Below, piece by piece: positions 16,657 through 24,911 of a stretch of 57,428 bases of DNA. The stretch spans positions 1 through 57,428 of the forward strand of contig WESA01000011.1 of NCBI GenBank assembly GCA_009768935.1, read 5' to 3'. This DNA is from Rectinema subterraneum. GTDB taxonomy: Bacteria > Spirochaetota > Spirochaetia > Treponematales > Rectinemataceae. Under the pieces are notes generated by a model. The model was not told the origin of the DNA, made no database searches, and saw only the letters and a list, made by a program, of their open reading frames with translations. Position 1 is the first letter of the stretch. Each line of letters opens with the position of its first letter. The position numbers and the translations under genes were made by a program.

Positions 16657-17591
16657 TTTACCCACCTTGACGAAATCTTCTGAAGCCATGAATAGGCAAG
16701 AATAGTGATGGCCATAATAAGCACCATACCGAGCGCCATTGCATAGCCAAGGTTCGGGTCATGGAGCACATCTCCGCGGATCTGTGCGCCGATGAGAATC
16801 GGCACAATATTGATAAGCCCGCCTGTGAGGGAGAATGCGGTGGCATAGGCTCCGAATGCATTGCCGAACAGCAGTATCAATGCAGCAAGAAGCGATGGTA
16901 GCAGTACAGGAATTCCAATATGAAACCAGTACTGAAAGGTTGAAGCTCCCATATTTTCGGAAGCCTCGCGCCACTCTTTCTTCATCCCGTCGAGCGCTGG
17001 CTGGATAATCAGTACCATGAGCGGAATCTGAAAGTAGATATAGGTTAGAGCCAATCCCCAGAAACTGTAGAGATTGAATCCGGATTCGTATAAATCTATA
17101 CCAAACACTGTTTTGAGAATAACCGTCACTAATCCGACGCGGCCCAGCGTGGAAATAAATGCAAACGCAAGAGGAACGCCAGCAAAATTGGATGCGACTC
17201 CGGAAAAAGTTGACACAAAGGAACGGACTCCCTCCGGAAGTCCTCCAATGGTTATCGCATATGCGAGCAAAAAACCTATCAGACCGCCCAGGAGCGCAGT
17301 TGTCGCACTCAATCGGATAGTGATGAGATATGAGCTGATGATATTCGGCTTGAGAAGATGCGAAAAATTTATAAGAGTAAAAGAGCCATCACGATTCTGA
17401 AAAGCTCCGACAAGCAGAGACCCGGCCGGGATTACCATGAATGCAAAAATGAAAAGAAAAAAAGGAATAAGGCCGAGCCAATCTTTCCAGTTCGATTTTG
17501 CAGCGGAGTGCAAAGAAAGGGCGCCTGAGGCCCCAGTGGTCTGTTCGGCGCCCTTCTGATTGCTCCGCTCCTTTTTCAAGGAGTCAGTCAT
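16653..17591 (-). CDS. ABC transporter permease, first inner-membrane subunit
   Basis: 312 residues with a hydrophilic N-terminal tail of about 37 residues, then six or more membrane segments (LGLIPFFLFIFAFMVIPAGS first). The EAA-like loop is KKEWREASENMGASTFQYWFHIGIP. Alignment by eye favours the PotB/AEP/iron family. The start follows the binding-protein stop by five bases, with AGAAGAG ahead. It forms the channel together with the smaller permease. Confidence 0.87.
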   Translation of the reverse strand: MTDSLKKERSNQKGAEQTTGASGALSLHSAAKSNWKDWLGLIPFFLFIFAFMVIPAGSLLVGAFQNRDGSFTLINFSHLLKPNIISSYLITIRLSATTALLGGLIGFLLAYAITIGGLPEGVRSFVSTFSGVASNFAGVPLAFAFISTLGRVGLVTVILKTVFGIDLYESGFNLYSFWGLALTYIYFQIPLMVLIIQPALDGMKKEWREASENMGASTFQYWFHIGIPVLLPSLLAALILLFGNAFGAYATAFSLTGGLINIVPILIGAQIRGDVLHDPNLGYAMALGMVLIMAITILAYSWLQKISSRWVK

Positions 17592-17596
17592 TGTGT

Positions 17597-18700
17597 TTAT
17601 CTCTTCTGTACATCGATTCTAACGATATTGTCCCACTGCTCGGCAATATATTTCTTTGCAATATTCTGCTCTTCGATGGTCGGGAACACGGCCTTCGCAT
17701 ATGCTGATGCAGGCGGAAGTTTCGCCGCAAGATCGGCTGGGATTTTATTTCGCTTGGCGAGATCGTTGAACCGTGCAGGATGTCCGTAACCTTTGAGCCA
17801 CAGAATCTGTCCCTCGTCAGAATAGAGGAACTCCATCCACAGGCGGGCGGCATTGGGATGCGGCGCATATGCGCTGATTGCCTGGACATACACGCCTGCG
17901 ACAACACCGGTCTCAGGGATAATAACGGCGATATTGGGGTTGCCTGCGCTTTTGTCGCGGTTGGAAAGTGCGTTGTAGTCCCAGCGGACAGTAATTGGTG
18001 TCTCGCCGGAGGCTACCGTGCCTGGCACTGCAATAAGCGGAACGAAATTTCCGGCTTTATTGAGCTTGTCAAAGAACCTGAGTCCAGGTTCCATATTGGT
18101 GAGGCTTCCGCCCTGCGAAAGGGATGCGGCCACGATAGTCATGATCGCCTGGTTCGAGGTGCGCGGATCGCCGGAGAGGGCAAATTTGCCTTTGTATTCA
18201 GGCTTCAGAAGATCGGACCAATCTTTGGGGAGATTCTTTACAATATCCGCATTCACTTCAAATGCCAGAACACCGTAATAGTCGCCATACCAATAGCCAT
18301 CTTTGTCTTTGATTTCATTCGGAATCGAGTCCCAGGTCTGCACTTTGTACGGTGCAATCAAGCCTTCCTGCTTGGCGAGCGGGCCGAACGAGAGGCCGAC
18401 ATCAATGACATCCGGTGCCTGAGGACCTTTGTTGCCTTTGTTTGCTCTGATTGCCTCAAGCTCCTCACCGGAAGACCCTTCCGGGTTCAGTTCGTTCACC
18501 TTTATTCCATACTTTTTGGAGAAGGTATCGATGATTTCGCCATAATTGACCCAGTCTCGAGGCAAGGCGATGACAGTCAGCTGTCCTTCCTTCTTGGCGG
18601 CGGCGATGAGGGCATTCATGTCCTGCGTCGAGGTAGCCTGAGCGAAAGCCATCGAACCAGACAGCATTGCGACGATGAGTACGATGCTGATTTTTTTCAT
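17597..18700 (-). CDS. ABC transporter periplasmic binding protein (iron/2-AEP/spermidine-like)
   Basis: 367 residues with a signal peptide (MKKISIVLIVAMLSGSMAFA, cleavage before Q-A-T) and no lipobox. The mature part begins MNALIAAAKKEGQLTVIALP and contains DVIDVGLSFGPLAKQEGLI, YKGKFALSGDPRTSNQAIMT and NAARLWMEFLYSDEGQ. These are landmarks of the AfuA/PhnS/PotD group (SBP_bac_6-type), which binds ferric iron, thiamine, 2-aminoethylphosphonate or polyamines. AAGGAGG lies 6 bases before the ATG. It stands 160 bases downstream of the ethanolamine microcompartment operon in the same direction; no EutH permease is present there, so uptake of ethanolamine or an ethanolamine precursor is a reasonable but untested guess. 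Confidence 0.85.
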   Translation of the reverse strand: MKKISIVLIVAMLSGSMAFAQATSTQDMNALIAAAKKEGQLTVIALPRDWVNYGEIIDTFSKKYGIKVNELNPEGSSGEELEAIRANKGNKGPQAPDVIDVGLSFGPLAKQEGLIAPYKVQTWDSIPNEIKDKDGYWYGDYYGVLAFEVNADIVKNLPKDWSDLLKPEYKGKFALSGDPRTSNQAIMTIVAASLSQGGSLTNMEPGLRFFDKLNKAGNFVPLIAVPGTVASGETPITVRWDYNALSNRDKSAGNPNIAVIIPETGVVAGVYVQAISAYAPHPNAARLWMEFLYSDEGQILWLKGYGHPARFNDLAKRNKIPADLAAKLPPASAYAKAVFPTIEEQNIAKKYIAEQWDNIVRIDVQKR

Positions 18701-18851
18701 AAGGCCTCCTTGAATAGATGTATCTGAATATTTCAGACCTTCTTATATTAAACCGATTTTCTCAAAAAAGAAAGCTCAAATTTTACAATTCATGATTGGT
18801 AATGATTGGCTGAGAAAGCTGCCCGCTTCGGAAAGCGTGCGCTCGCCCTTC

Positions 18852-18877
18852 CTCGGCACTCATTTCAAGGTGCCGAG
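18852..18877 (-). promoter_or_regulatory. Stem-loop overlapping the last eut-operon stop codon
   Basis: Perfect 8-bp stem CTCGGCAC (18852-18859) / GTGCCGAG (18870-18877), extendable to 10 with a wobble pair. The 10-base loop contains the TGA of the 198-residue protein. No U-run follows, so it is more likely an mRNA 3' stabiliser or processing signal than an intrinsic terminator. It marks the boundary between the eut genes and the ABC importer. Confidence 0.5.
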
Positions 18878-19456
18878 AACCCGCTTCAGAACTGCATCGA
18901 CAAGGTAGTCATCAACTTCTCCGTTGAGTCTGGCCATGACTGCTTTCTTGACGGCATTGAAGGTCTCGTCATTCTGTTCGTTCCGTGAATTTTGGGGAGC
19001 AGTTTCGGTACGCCCGGCACGAGCCTGTGCCGCAAGCATGGCCGAAGGAGGCTGTGCTGTCATGTTGTAGGAGATTGGTCCTGGCGCGGCAGGCTTCTCC
19101 CTGGCGAATGGTATGATTCGTATCCCGGCATTTCGCAGGCGATCGCGGGCGACATCGGTGATCGTGACCTCGGGGTGAACAATGAGCGTTGCAGGATGAG
19201 CGGCGAGAATGTCGTCTATATCGGTTGAAGTCAGGATGAGGCGGCCTCTGGAAGCAGAAAGCTCCATCGAGCCGCCCGAAACGTTGTTTGAAACAGAACC
19301 AGTCTCAACAGATTGCGGATTAGCAATCGCAGAAGAGCCTATGGTAACGAGGAAGTCCCTTGCAGCCGGCGTAAGGCGGGCGCCGGGAGGAATTTCCGGC
19401 ATGGTGCCGTGGCCATTCTTCCATACCTCGCGAAGTTCCGCTTCGGTGATAATCAT
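18860..19456 (-). CDS. Microcompartment-operon protein with a duplicated EutQ/EutT-N-like motif
   Basis: 198 residues; I do not recognise the whole protein. Residues 2-40 (IITEAELREVW...PPGARLTPAARDFL) and residues about 74-116 (LILTSTDIDDIL...PEVTITDVARDRLRNAGIRI) look like two copies of one motif. The copies resemble the N-terminal segments of EutT and EutQ (IT...L...LTPxAR.....). A poorly conserved linker rich in Ala, Pro and Ser follows. The last 30 residues form a probable amphipathic helix (NAVKKAVMARLNGEVDDYLV, then DAVLKRVL) like microcompartment encapsulation peptides. It starts 3 bases after the shell-protein gene and closes the operon. A structural, scaffolding or cofactor role inside the compartment is plausible; no catalytic motif is visible. 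Confidence 0.6.
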   Translation of the reverse strand: MIITEAELREVWKNGHGTMPEIPPGARLTPAARDFLVTIGSSAIANPQSVETGSVSNNVSGGSMELSASRGRLILTSTDIDDILAAHPATLIVHPEVTITDVARDRLRNAGIRIIPFAREKPAAPGPISYNMTAQPPSAMLAAQARAGRTETAPQNSRNEQNDETFNAVKKAVMARLNGEVDDYLVDAVLKRVLGTLK

Positions 19457-19459
19457 ATC

Positions 19460-20089
19460 CTATCGCCCTTCTACACCATTCAGCGATTCCAGCGCGTTTA
19501 TTGCAGCATCGCGAGCCTGCAGAATTTCCGATTCGCTTCCAGACAACCACATGCGACCGAACCTACCGACTGAAGAGATATGGATAAGCTTGATAGTAGC
19601 ACCTTTTTCAGCTTCGTTGGCTGCAAAATTGATATATGCGGCGGGAGCGCACTCAAGCACGAGCATCGTTTCGCCCGGCACAATCATCGAGCCGCGTCTG
19701 AAGCGGTTAAGCAGTTGGGCCTGATACGGATCGACATTGGTGATAACCTGCACCGAGGCGATAAACGGTTTGATCCGTTCTTCCTCATGCAGAGAAAGCC
19801 TGTCGAGCACGATGTGTCCGGCCTCAAGAACCTCGGCCTGCGAATGGGAATGTATCTCGAACATGCCGAATTCGCGTTCGACAATCTGCGCACCAGGGCG
19901 CGCTTCGGTCGTTTTTACCGCAATATCGACAAGCCTGAAAACTTCGTTGCCAGGAGCTACTTCTATGTACAGCGCCGCCATGCCTGCCGTGGGAAGGTCT
20001 CCCTGGGTGATTGTCCCCACAAAGGCTGCGAACTGCGGCTGCATCCTGTCGAGGTAGGAATAGACCCGTAACTGGAATGACTCTGCCAT
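19460..20089 (-). CDS. Trimeric-type microcompartment shell protein (tandem BMC domains)
   Basis: 209 residues, the size of a two-domain (BMC-T) shell protein. Domain one (about 38-100) reads AALYIEVAPGNEVFRLVDIA, then VKTTEARPGAQIVEREFGMF. Domain two (about 130-205) reads GSMIVPGETMLVLECAPAAY, then EAEKGATIKLIHISSVGRFG. A segment NVDPYQAQLLNRFRRGSM joins them. It is distinct from the EutL gene at 21958-22614, so the locus encodes two different BMC-T proteins. It lies 6 bases after eutM, with no strong ribosome-binding site, so it probably relies on coupling. Such trimers form large gated pores for cofactors or bulky metabolites. Which pore substrate applies is not visible. Confidence 0.82.
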   Translation of the reverse strand: MAESFQLRVYSYLDRMQPQFAAFVGTITQGDLPTAGMAALYIEVAPGNEVFRLVDIAVKTTEARPGAQIVEREFGMFEIHSHSQAEVLEAGHIVLDRLSLHEEERIKPFIASVQVITNVDPYQAQLLNRFRRGSMIVPGETMLVLECAPAAYINFAANEAEKGATIKLIHISSVGRFGRMWLSGSESEILQARDAAINALESLNGVEGR

Positions 20090-20095
20090 AGTGTG

Positions 20096-20413
20096 TTAAT
20101 CGTTTCCCCGGCCGCTGAACGATCCCTTGGTTTTCTGCGGAAGAATCATCTCGACTGATGGATCCGGCCTCGGGATAACGTGGACGGAAACAAGTTCACC
20201 AACGCGTTTTGCAGCTGCTCCACCGGCATCGGTTGCTGATTTGACAGCGCCTACATCACCGCGCACCATCACTGTCACATATCCGCCGCCCACATATTCC
20301 GAGCCGATCAATGTGACATTGGCTGCCTTGACCATAGCATCGGCTGCTTCGATAGCACCGACAAGCCCTTTGGTTTCAACCATACCGAGAGCAATCTGCG
20401 ATAACTCTGCCAT
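20096..20413 (-). CDS. eutM: Hexameric microcompartment shell protein
   Basis: 105 residues. It is a near-textbook single BMC-H domain: [20 protein letters not shown] at the start, then [20 protein letters not shown], and [12 protein letters not shown]. The lysine of METKG-type motifs that packs hexamer edges is present (MVETKG). The C-terminal tail of about 20 residues after VIPRP is longer than in PduA. AGGAGG lies 7 bases before the ATG. The hexamer tiles the shell facets and lets ethanolamine in through its central pore. PduA, EutM and CcmK are hard to tell apart by eye, and the symbol rests on the eut context. Confidence 0.9.
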   Translation of the reverse strand: MAELSQIALGMVETKGLVGAIEAADAMVKAANVTLIGSEYVGGGYVTVMVRGDVGAVKSATDAGGAAAKRVGELVSVHVIPRPDPSVEMILPQKTKGSFSGRGND

Positions 20414-20437
20414 TTCTGACCTCCTGAACGAATGTGG

Positions 20438-21928
20438 TTATTGTACATGCCGATTCTGCAATTCCGCAAGCACACGCTGTGCAATTTGTTCGATTTCTTC
20501 TGCGCTCACGGTGGTACGTGGTGCATGCAAATGCTCAAAATCGGTTCCGTCTGTCATTGCAGGGGCCGGAGCATCCCTTAGCCCATAGACAATATTTTTT
20601 ACAGTAAACAAATGCTGGACGCTGATATTGTCGCCGGTAATCGCTCCGCCCACGCCGCCAGGCCCCAGCGTCATGCTGGGGGCAATGCCTGTTGTCACTC
20701 CGACTGCGCCCAGCGAGCTCATGGTGTTGACAACAATGCGATGAACGGGTTTTTCGAGGCCGAATGCGGTTATGACCGCTTCATCGCGGGCATGCAGGGC
20801 GATGGAATGCCCTTCTCCTCCGAAATGAATGAGTTCGAGGCTCCGGTTGCATCCTTCTCTCCAGCCGTCAACTTCATACCAGCCGAGCACGGTGGTGAGT
20901 TTTTCGCGCGAAAGCGGCTCTTCCGGGCCGACCTTGCTCAGCCGCGCAATGAGAATCCGTGCGGAATCCGGCACAGAAAAGCCTGCCGCCTTTGCAAGAA
21001 CCTGTGGCGATTTTCCAACTGCTGTAGGGTTGATGGCCCCATCGGGTTTGAAAAGATATCGTCTGAGCGCATTCGCTTCACTCTCCGAGACAAAATAAGC
21101 CCCCTCGGCCTGTACAAGTTCAGCGAAACGTCCCGCGATCGGCTTGTCCACAACCGCTGCCTGTTCTGTCGCACAGATGACCGAATGATCGAATGCCTTG
21201 CTCGCGACGAGGAGACGGGCGGCTTGCGGCAGGTCCGCGCTTCTGTCGATATAGCACGGCACATTGCCGGGCCCGACACCGTATGCAGGTTTCCCGACGG
21301 AGTGCGCTGCCCGCACCATCGGTGTCCCGCCAGTGGCAAGAATGAGCGATGTAGCCTTGTGCCGCATAAGGGCATCGGTTCCTTGCAGGGAAACGTGCTC
21401 CATGCAGGCGATAAGGCCTTCGGGAGCGCCGGCTTTGACCGCAGCTTCTGCCATGACGCGTGTGGCCTCGAATGTGCATCGGACAGCTGAGGGATGCGGC
21501 GCTACGACAATAGCGTCTCGCGCTTTTACTGCGATCATGGTTTTGAAAAACGCAGTGGACGTGGGATTGGTGCTCGGTATCAGAGCAACGACGACACCCA
21601 TCGGATTGGCGATGCGCACAAGGCCGCGGCTTTCGTCGCGACCGATAATGCCAACGGTTTTGACATCGCGAATGGCAGTCCACAGATCTCTGGAAGTCAG
21701 AAGATTTTTAAGGACTTTATGCTCCACGACACCGAAACCTGTTTCCTCGACCGCCAATCTTGCAAGCTTCTCGGCGGCCGCAGCTCCTGCCTCAGCCATT
21801 GCAGCACAGACTCTGTCCACTTCTTCCTGACTTGCGCCAGCCCATTTTTTCTGGGCTTCTTTTGCAGCGTTTGCCAGTCGTCGCGCTTCCTGAATGGAAA
21901 CCAGATCGGCATCGAATATTTCCGTCAT
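20438..21928 (-). CDS. eutE: CoA-acylating acetaldehyde dehydrogenase of the eut compartment
   Basis: 496 residues. EutE oxidises acetaldehyde with NAD+ and CoA to acetyl-CoA. Family landmarks: NPMGVVVALIPSTNPTSTAF, VAPHPSA, ILATGGTPMVRAAHSVGKPA, GPGNVPCYIDRSAD, the catalytic cysteine in KAFDHSVICATEQ, and the late GPGGVGGAITGDNISVQHL. After a linker the protein ends with an amphipathic helix (VSAEEIEQIAQRVLAELQ), which looks like a C-terminal encapsulation peptide; many EutE/PduP proteins carry theirs at the N terminus. AGGAGAAGG precedes the ATG. No alcohol dehydrogenase is in the operon to recycle NADH, so that partner must lie elsewhere. Confidence 0.93.
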   Translation of the reverse strand: MTEIFDADLVSIQEARRLANAAKEAQKKWAGASQEEVDRVCAAMAEAGAAAAEKLARLAVEETGFGVVEHKVLKNLLTSRDLWTAIRDVKTVGIIGRDESRGLVRIANPMGVVVALIPSTNPTSTAFFKTMIAVKARDAIVVAPHPSAVRCTFEATRVMAEAAVKAGAPEGLIACMEHVSLQGTDALMRHKATSLILATGGTPMVRAAHSVGKPAYGVGPGNVPCYIDRSADLPQAARLLVASKAFDHSVICATEQAAVVDKPIAGRFAELVQAEGAYFVSESEANALRRYLFKPDGAINPTAVGKSPQVLAKAAGFSVPDSARILIARLSKVGPEEPLSREKLTTVLGWYEVDGWREGCNRSLELIHFGGEGHSIALHARDEAVITAFGLEKPVHRIVVNTMSSLGAVGVTTGIAPSMTLGPGGVGGAITGDNISVQHLFTVKNIVYGLRDAPAPAMTDGTDFEHLHAPRTTVSAEEIEQIAQRVLAELQNRHVQ

Positions 21929-21957
21929 TTATCCTTCTCCTGATTACGCAATACAGC

Positions 21958-22614
21958 TTAATACATGATTGGATGCTGCGCGACATCCAGCACCGCTTCC
22001 TGGAATGTAAGGGCTGCAGCCTCGCAGGCCGACTGCTCCCCTGTAAGGATGGCTCCCATAAAGTTCGTTTCCGAAGGCGGCGCAGTATATGCGGCGATTC
22101 TTACCGCCGCTGCCTTGAGCGCAGCATCCAAGGCAAAAGAGCCTTCGAGCGGCGGCGCCACCAGATATGCAACCGATGCCCCCTCCGGTAAACCGCTGAC
22201 GCTTGCCAGATAGGAACCTATTCTGGAGACGACGTGCGGAAAGAATGCGACACCATCATGAGCATCCGCCGAATACCAAAGCGCTCTTGTTTCAAGATAA
22301 CGGATAGCCGCATCCAGGCCCGCTTTTACTTCTGTGGGGTCGGGCCCGGCAAGCATTGCGATAATTTCGCCGGAATAGATCCCCGACGAATGTCTGGCTC
22401 CTGCATAGAATGAGTGGGCATACACGACTTCGACATCCGCCATTTTGGTTGCTTCATCGATGGAAACATAGAGCGCATCATCGTTATCTGCAGTGATGAA
22501 GCCAAGGCTTGTCTGAGAAGGCTCTAGTCCGATTGCTCTGGCATACTCATCCGAGACCTTTGGAATGATACGCACCGCAAGTGCATGGGCAAAAATCGGA
22601 TCGAGCACGCTCAT
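21958..22614 (-). CDS. eutL: Ethanolamine microcompartment trimeric shell protein EutL
   Basis: 218 residues, typical for EutL (two circularly permuted BMC domains). Recognised by DPIFAHALAVRIIPKVSDEY, LGFITADNDDALYVSIDEAT, VVYAHSFYAGARHSSGIYSG and ALWYSADAHDGVAFFPHVVSR. EutL forms trimers with a gated central pore and binds ethanolamine. The ATG overlaps the eutC stop by four bases (ATGA). With the second BMC-T protein at 19460-20089 the shell has two trimer types. Confidence 0.95.
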   Translation of the reverse strand: MSVLDPIFAHALAVRIIPKVSDEYARAIGLEPSQTSLGFITADNDDALYVSIDEATKMADVEVVYAHSFYAGARHSSGIYSGEIIAMLAGPDPTEVKAGLDAAIRYLETRALWYSADAHDGVAFFPHVVSRIGSYLASVSGLPEGASVAYLVAPPLEGSFALDAALKAAAVRIAAYTAPPSETNFMGAILTGEQSACEAAALTFQEAVLDVAQHPIMY

Positions 22615-23525
22615 TTTGCCTCACCTTCCAGGAGTTTCAGCTGTATGCCCGACGCGCCTGCCTTTATCATGCGTTCCGCAAGACGGATTGCGTACGCACC
22701 GGCTTCGAGCGGATTGACCCCTCCGCCATCAAAAATGTTGCAGATGACATCGCGATCAGCATCGGTTAGGCCTGCATGCGGCTTGTAGCCCATGTAGGCG
22801 CTCATCGAGTCCGCGCGCCCGAGCCCGGGGCGCTCGCCGATAAGAAGAATGACCACCTTCGGTTCCAGCAGGTCGCCGATATCGTTCATTACACCGACGC
22901 GGCATCGCTCTATGAAAAACGGCGTTCCCATGGAGAGGCCCGCCGTCTCGCATCCTGCTTTCAGAACCGGGAAGATTTTTGCAAGGTTGGCTTCGATTGC
23001 TCGTGCGCTGAGCCCATCGCCGACGCAGATTTGAATATCGGGATTTCTGATGCAGCGCTCTGAAATGATTTTTTTCGCTTCGTCGGAAAGTCGGCGGCCA
23101 AGGTCCGGGCGCAAAAGGTATTCCTCCTTGCCTCCAGTAATCTTTGTCCGCACGGTAAAGAGGCCGAATTCTTCGAGAAGCAAAGGATCTACCTGTTTTT
23201 CAAGCGCGTCTTTTGTGATGGCGAGATCGGCCTGAAATGCCAGAAGGTCTTCAGTTCGCAAGCGTGGGCCGGCACGACCGGCACAGATGCGGGCTGTGGT
23301 GGTCTGTTTGAGCGCAAGAAGACCCTCCGGATCAACAGGGTTTTTGACGCCGGACATGAGCGCGGTCTGCATGGCAGGCGCTACTGCTGATCCATCTGCA
23401 GGCTGAGATTGCGGCCCTTGCTGTGACTGAGGCTTTGCAGCGGCTATCTTCGGCTTTTCAGCCAGCGACTCGAGCTCACTGACGACCGCATCGACAAGCG
23501 CCTCAATCGTTTTCGCGTCTATCAT
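22611..23525 (-). CDS. eutC: Ethanolamine ammonia-lyase light subunit
   Basis: 304 residues. Together with EutB it forms the adenosylcobalamin-dependent lyase that turns ethanolamine into acetaldehyde and ammonia. Residues 1-20 (MIDAKTIEALVDAVVSELES) are the amphipathic targeting helix that leads EutC into the compartment. A Gln/Pro/Ala linker of about 30 residues follows, then the conserved core: TTTARICAGRAGPRLRTEDL, CVGDGLSARAIEAN, VGVMNDIGDLLEPKVVILLI, GERPGLGRADSMSAYMGYKP. It starts 4 bases after eutB, with AAGGTGAG ahead. Confidence 0.96.
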   Translation of the reverse strand: MIDAKTIEALVDAVVSELESLAEKPKIAAAKPQSQQGPQSQPADGSAVAPAMQTALMSGVKNPVDPEGLLALKQTTTARICAGRAGPRLRTEDLLAFQADLAITKDALEKQVDPLLLEEFGLFTVRTKITGGKEEYLLRPDLGRRLSDEAKKIISERCIRNPDIQICVGDGLSARAIEANLAKIFPVLKAGCETAGLSMGTPFFIERCRVGVMNDIGDLLEPKVVILLIGERPGLGRADSMSAYMGYKPHAGLTDADRDVICNIFDGGGVNPLEAGAYAIRLAERMIKAGASGIQLKLLEGEAK

Positions 23526-23529
23526 CGTC

Positions 23530-24897
23530 TCACCTTGAAAGGAAAAAGCTGGCGTCGCCGGCGCGCTCAGTCAAGCGGCCATTGCGCATAAGTCCTATCG
23601 ATTCCAGCCAGGCTTCAAATTCAGGGCTCGGCCTGAGACCGAAAAGCTCCCGCAGTGTGGCAATGTCATGGAATGACAGCGATTGATAGGAGAGCATCGC
23701 GTCGTCGGCCATCGGTACGCCGATGAAAAAATTGCAGCCAGCCGAAGTCAGCAGGACAGAAAGATTTTCCGAAGCATTCTGATCGGTATTGGCATGATTT
23801 GTGTAGCAGACATCAACGCCCATGGAAATACCAGACAACTTGCCCATGAAATGGTCCTCCAGGCCGGCGCGGTGTATCTGTTCGCTGTTATAGAGGTATT
23901 CGGGCCCGATAAACCCTACAACAGTATTTACAATGAATGGCGAATATCGCCGGGCGAGTCCATAGTTGCGCGCTTCCATGGTAAGCTGATCCCAGCCATT
24001 ATGGGCGTTTGCGGAGAGCGCCGAGCCCTGGCCGGTTTCGAAATACATATAATGCGGTCCGCCATGATAACAGTATTTTTTTGCAAGCGTGAACGCTTCG
24101 TCCAGCATTCCAACAGAAATGCCGAATGAAGCATTTCCTCTTTCGGAACCGCATATTGACTGAAAGACGAGCCCGACCGGCGAACCGGATTTGAGACAGC
24201 GCATCTGTGTCGAGACATGGGCAAGCACACATGTCTGGGTCGGAATTTCCCATGTTTTTACTACGTCATACGACATGTCGAGCAGGCGGGCAACTGATGC
24301 ATAACTGTCGTCCGCCGGGTTGATGCCGATAACCGCGTCTCCTGAGCCATAGGAGAGCCCTTCGTACAGCGCGGCGCGTATACCTTCCGGCGAATCTGTC
24401 GGGTGATTGGGCTGGAGCCTGCTTGCCAGCATGCCCGGCAAGCCTATGGAATTCACCGCGTGTCGTTCGACCCGGATTTTGCTTGCCGCATAGACCAGAT
24501 CGATATTCGACATCAGTTTGGCGACTGCGGCAATCATTTCCGAAGTAAGGCCAGTGGAAATGCGCGCGATATCATCTCCGCTTGATTTTTCAGAAAGAAG
24601 CCATTCCCGCAGTTCTCCAACCGTCCATCCTTTTATTTCGTTGTAAATTGTTTCGTTGATACCATCCTGGATGACTCGGGTGACTTCGTCCTGTTCGTAG
24701 GGCACTGCGGGATTTTCCTTCAGGGCGCTGAGGGGAATATCTGCAAGGACAATCCGAGCCGCCGCTCTTTCTTCCGCGCTGTCGGCAGCGAGTCCTGCGA
24801 GCCGGTCTCCCGATTTTTCTTCATTTGCTTTTCCCATAAGGACGCGTATGTCAGGGAATTCCCATGTCTTTCCGAAAAGCTTCGTGCGCAATGCCAT
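23530..24897 (-). CDS. eutB: Ethanolamine ammonia-lyase heavy subunit
   Basis: 455 residues, full length. This is the catalytic TIM-barrel subunit of the B12-dependent lyase. Landmarks: LFGKTWEFPDIRVLMGKANE, AVAKLMSNIDLVYAASKIRV, RLQPNHPTDSPEGI, GDAVIGINPADDS, CVLAHVSTQMRCLKSGSPVGL, FETGQGSALSANAHNG, FIGPEYLYNSEQI, and MGVDVCYTNHANTDQN. It lies between eutA (14 bases upstream) and eutC. All regions that line the active site appear intact, so an active enzyme is expected. It needs adenosylcobalamin, but no adenosyltransferase gene is in the window. Confidence 0.97.
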   Translation of the reverse strand: MALRTKLFGKTWEFPDIRVLMGKANEEKSGDRLAGLAADSAEERAAARIVLADIPLSALKENPAVPYEQDEVTRVIQDGINETIYNEIKGWTVGELREWLLSEKSSGDDIARISTGLTSEMIAAVAKLMSNIDLVYAASKIRVERHAVNSIGLPGMLASRLQPNHPTDSPEGIRAALYEGLSYGSGDAVIGINPADDSYASVARLLDMSYDVVKTWEIPTQTCVLAHVSTQMRCLKSGSPVGLVFQSICGSERGNASFGISVGMLDEAFTLAKKYCYHGGPHYMYFETGQGSALSANAHNGWDQLTMEARNYGLARRYSPFIVNTVVGFIGPEYLYNSEQIHRAGLEDHFMGKLSGISMGVDVCYTNHANTDQNASENLSVLLTSAGCNFFIGVPMADDAMLSYQSLSFHDIATLRELFGLRPSPEFEAWLESIGLMRNGRLTERAGDASFFLSR

Positions 24898-24911
24898 CTC
24901 GTTCTTTCCCT

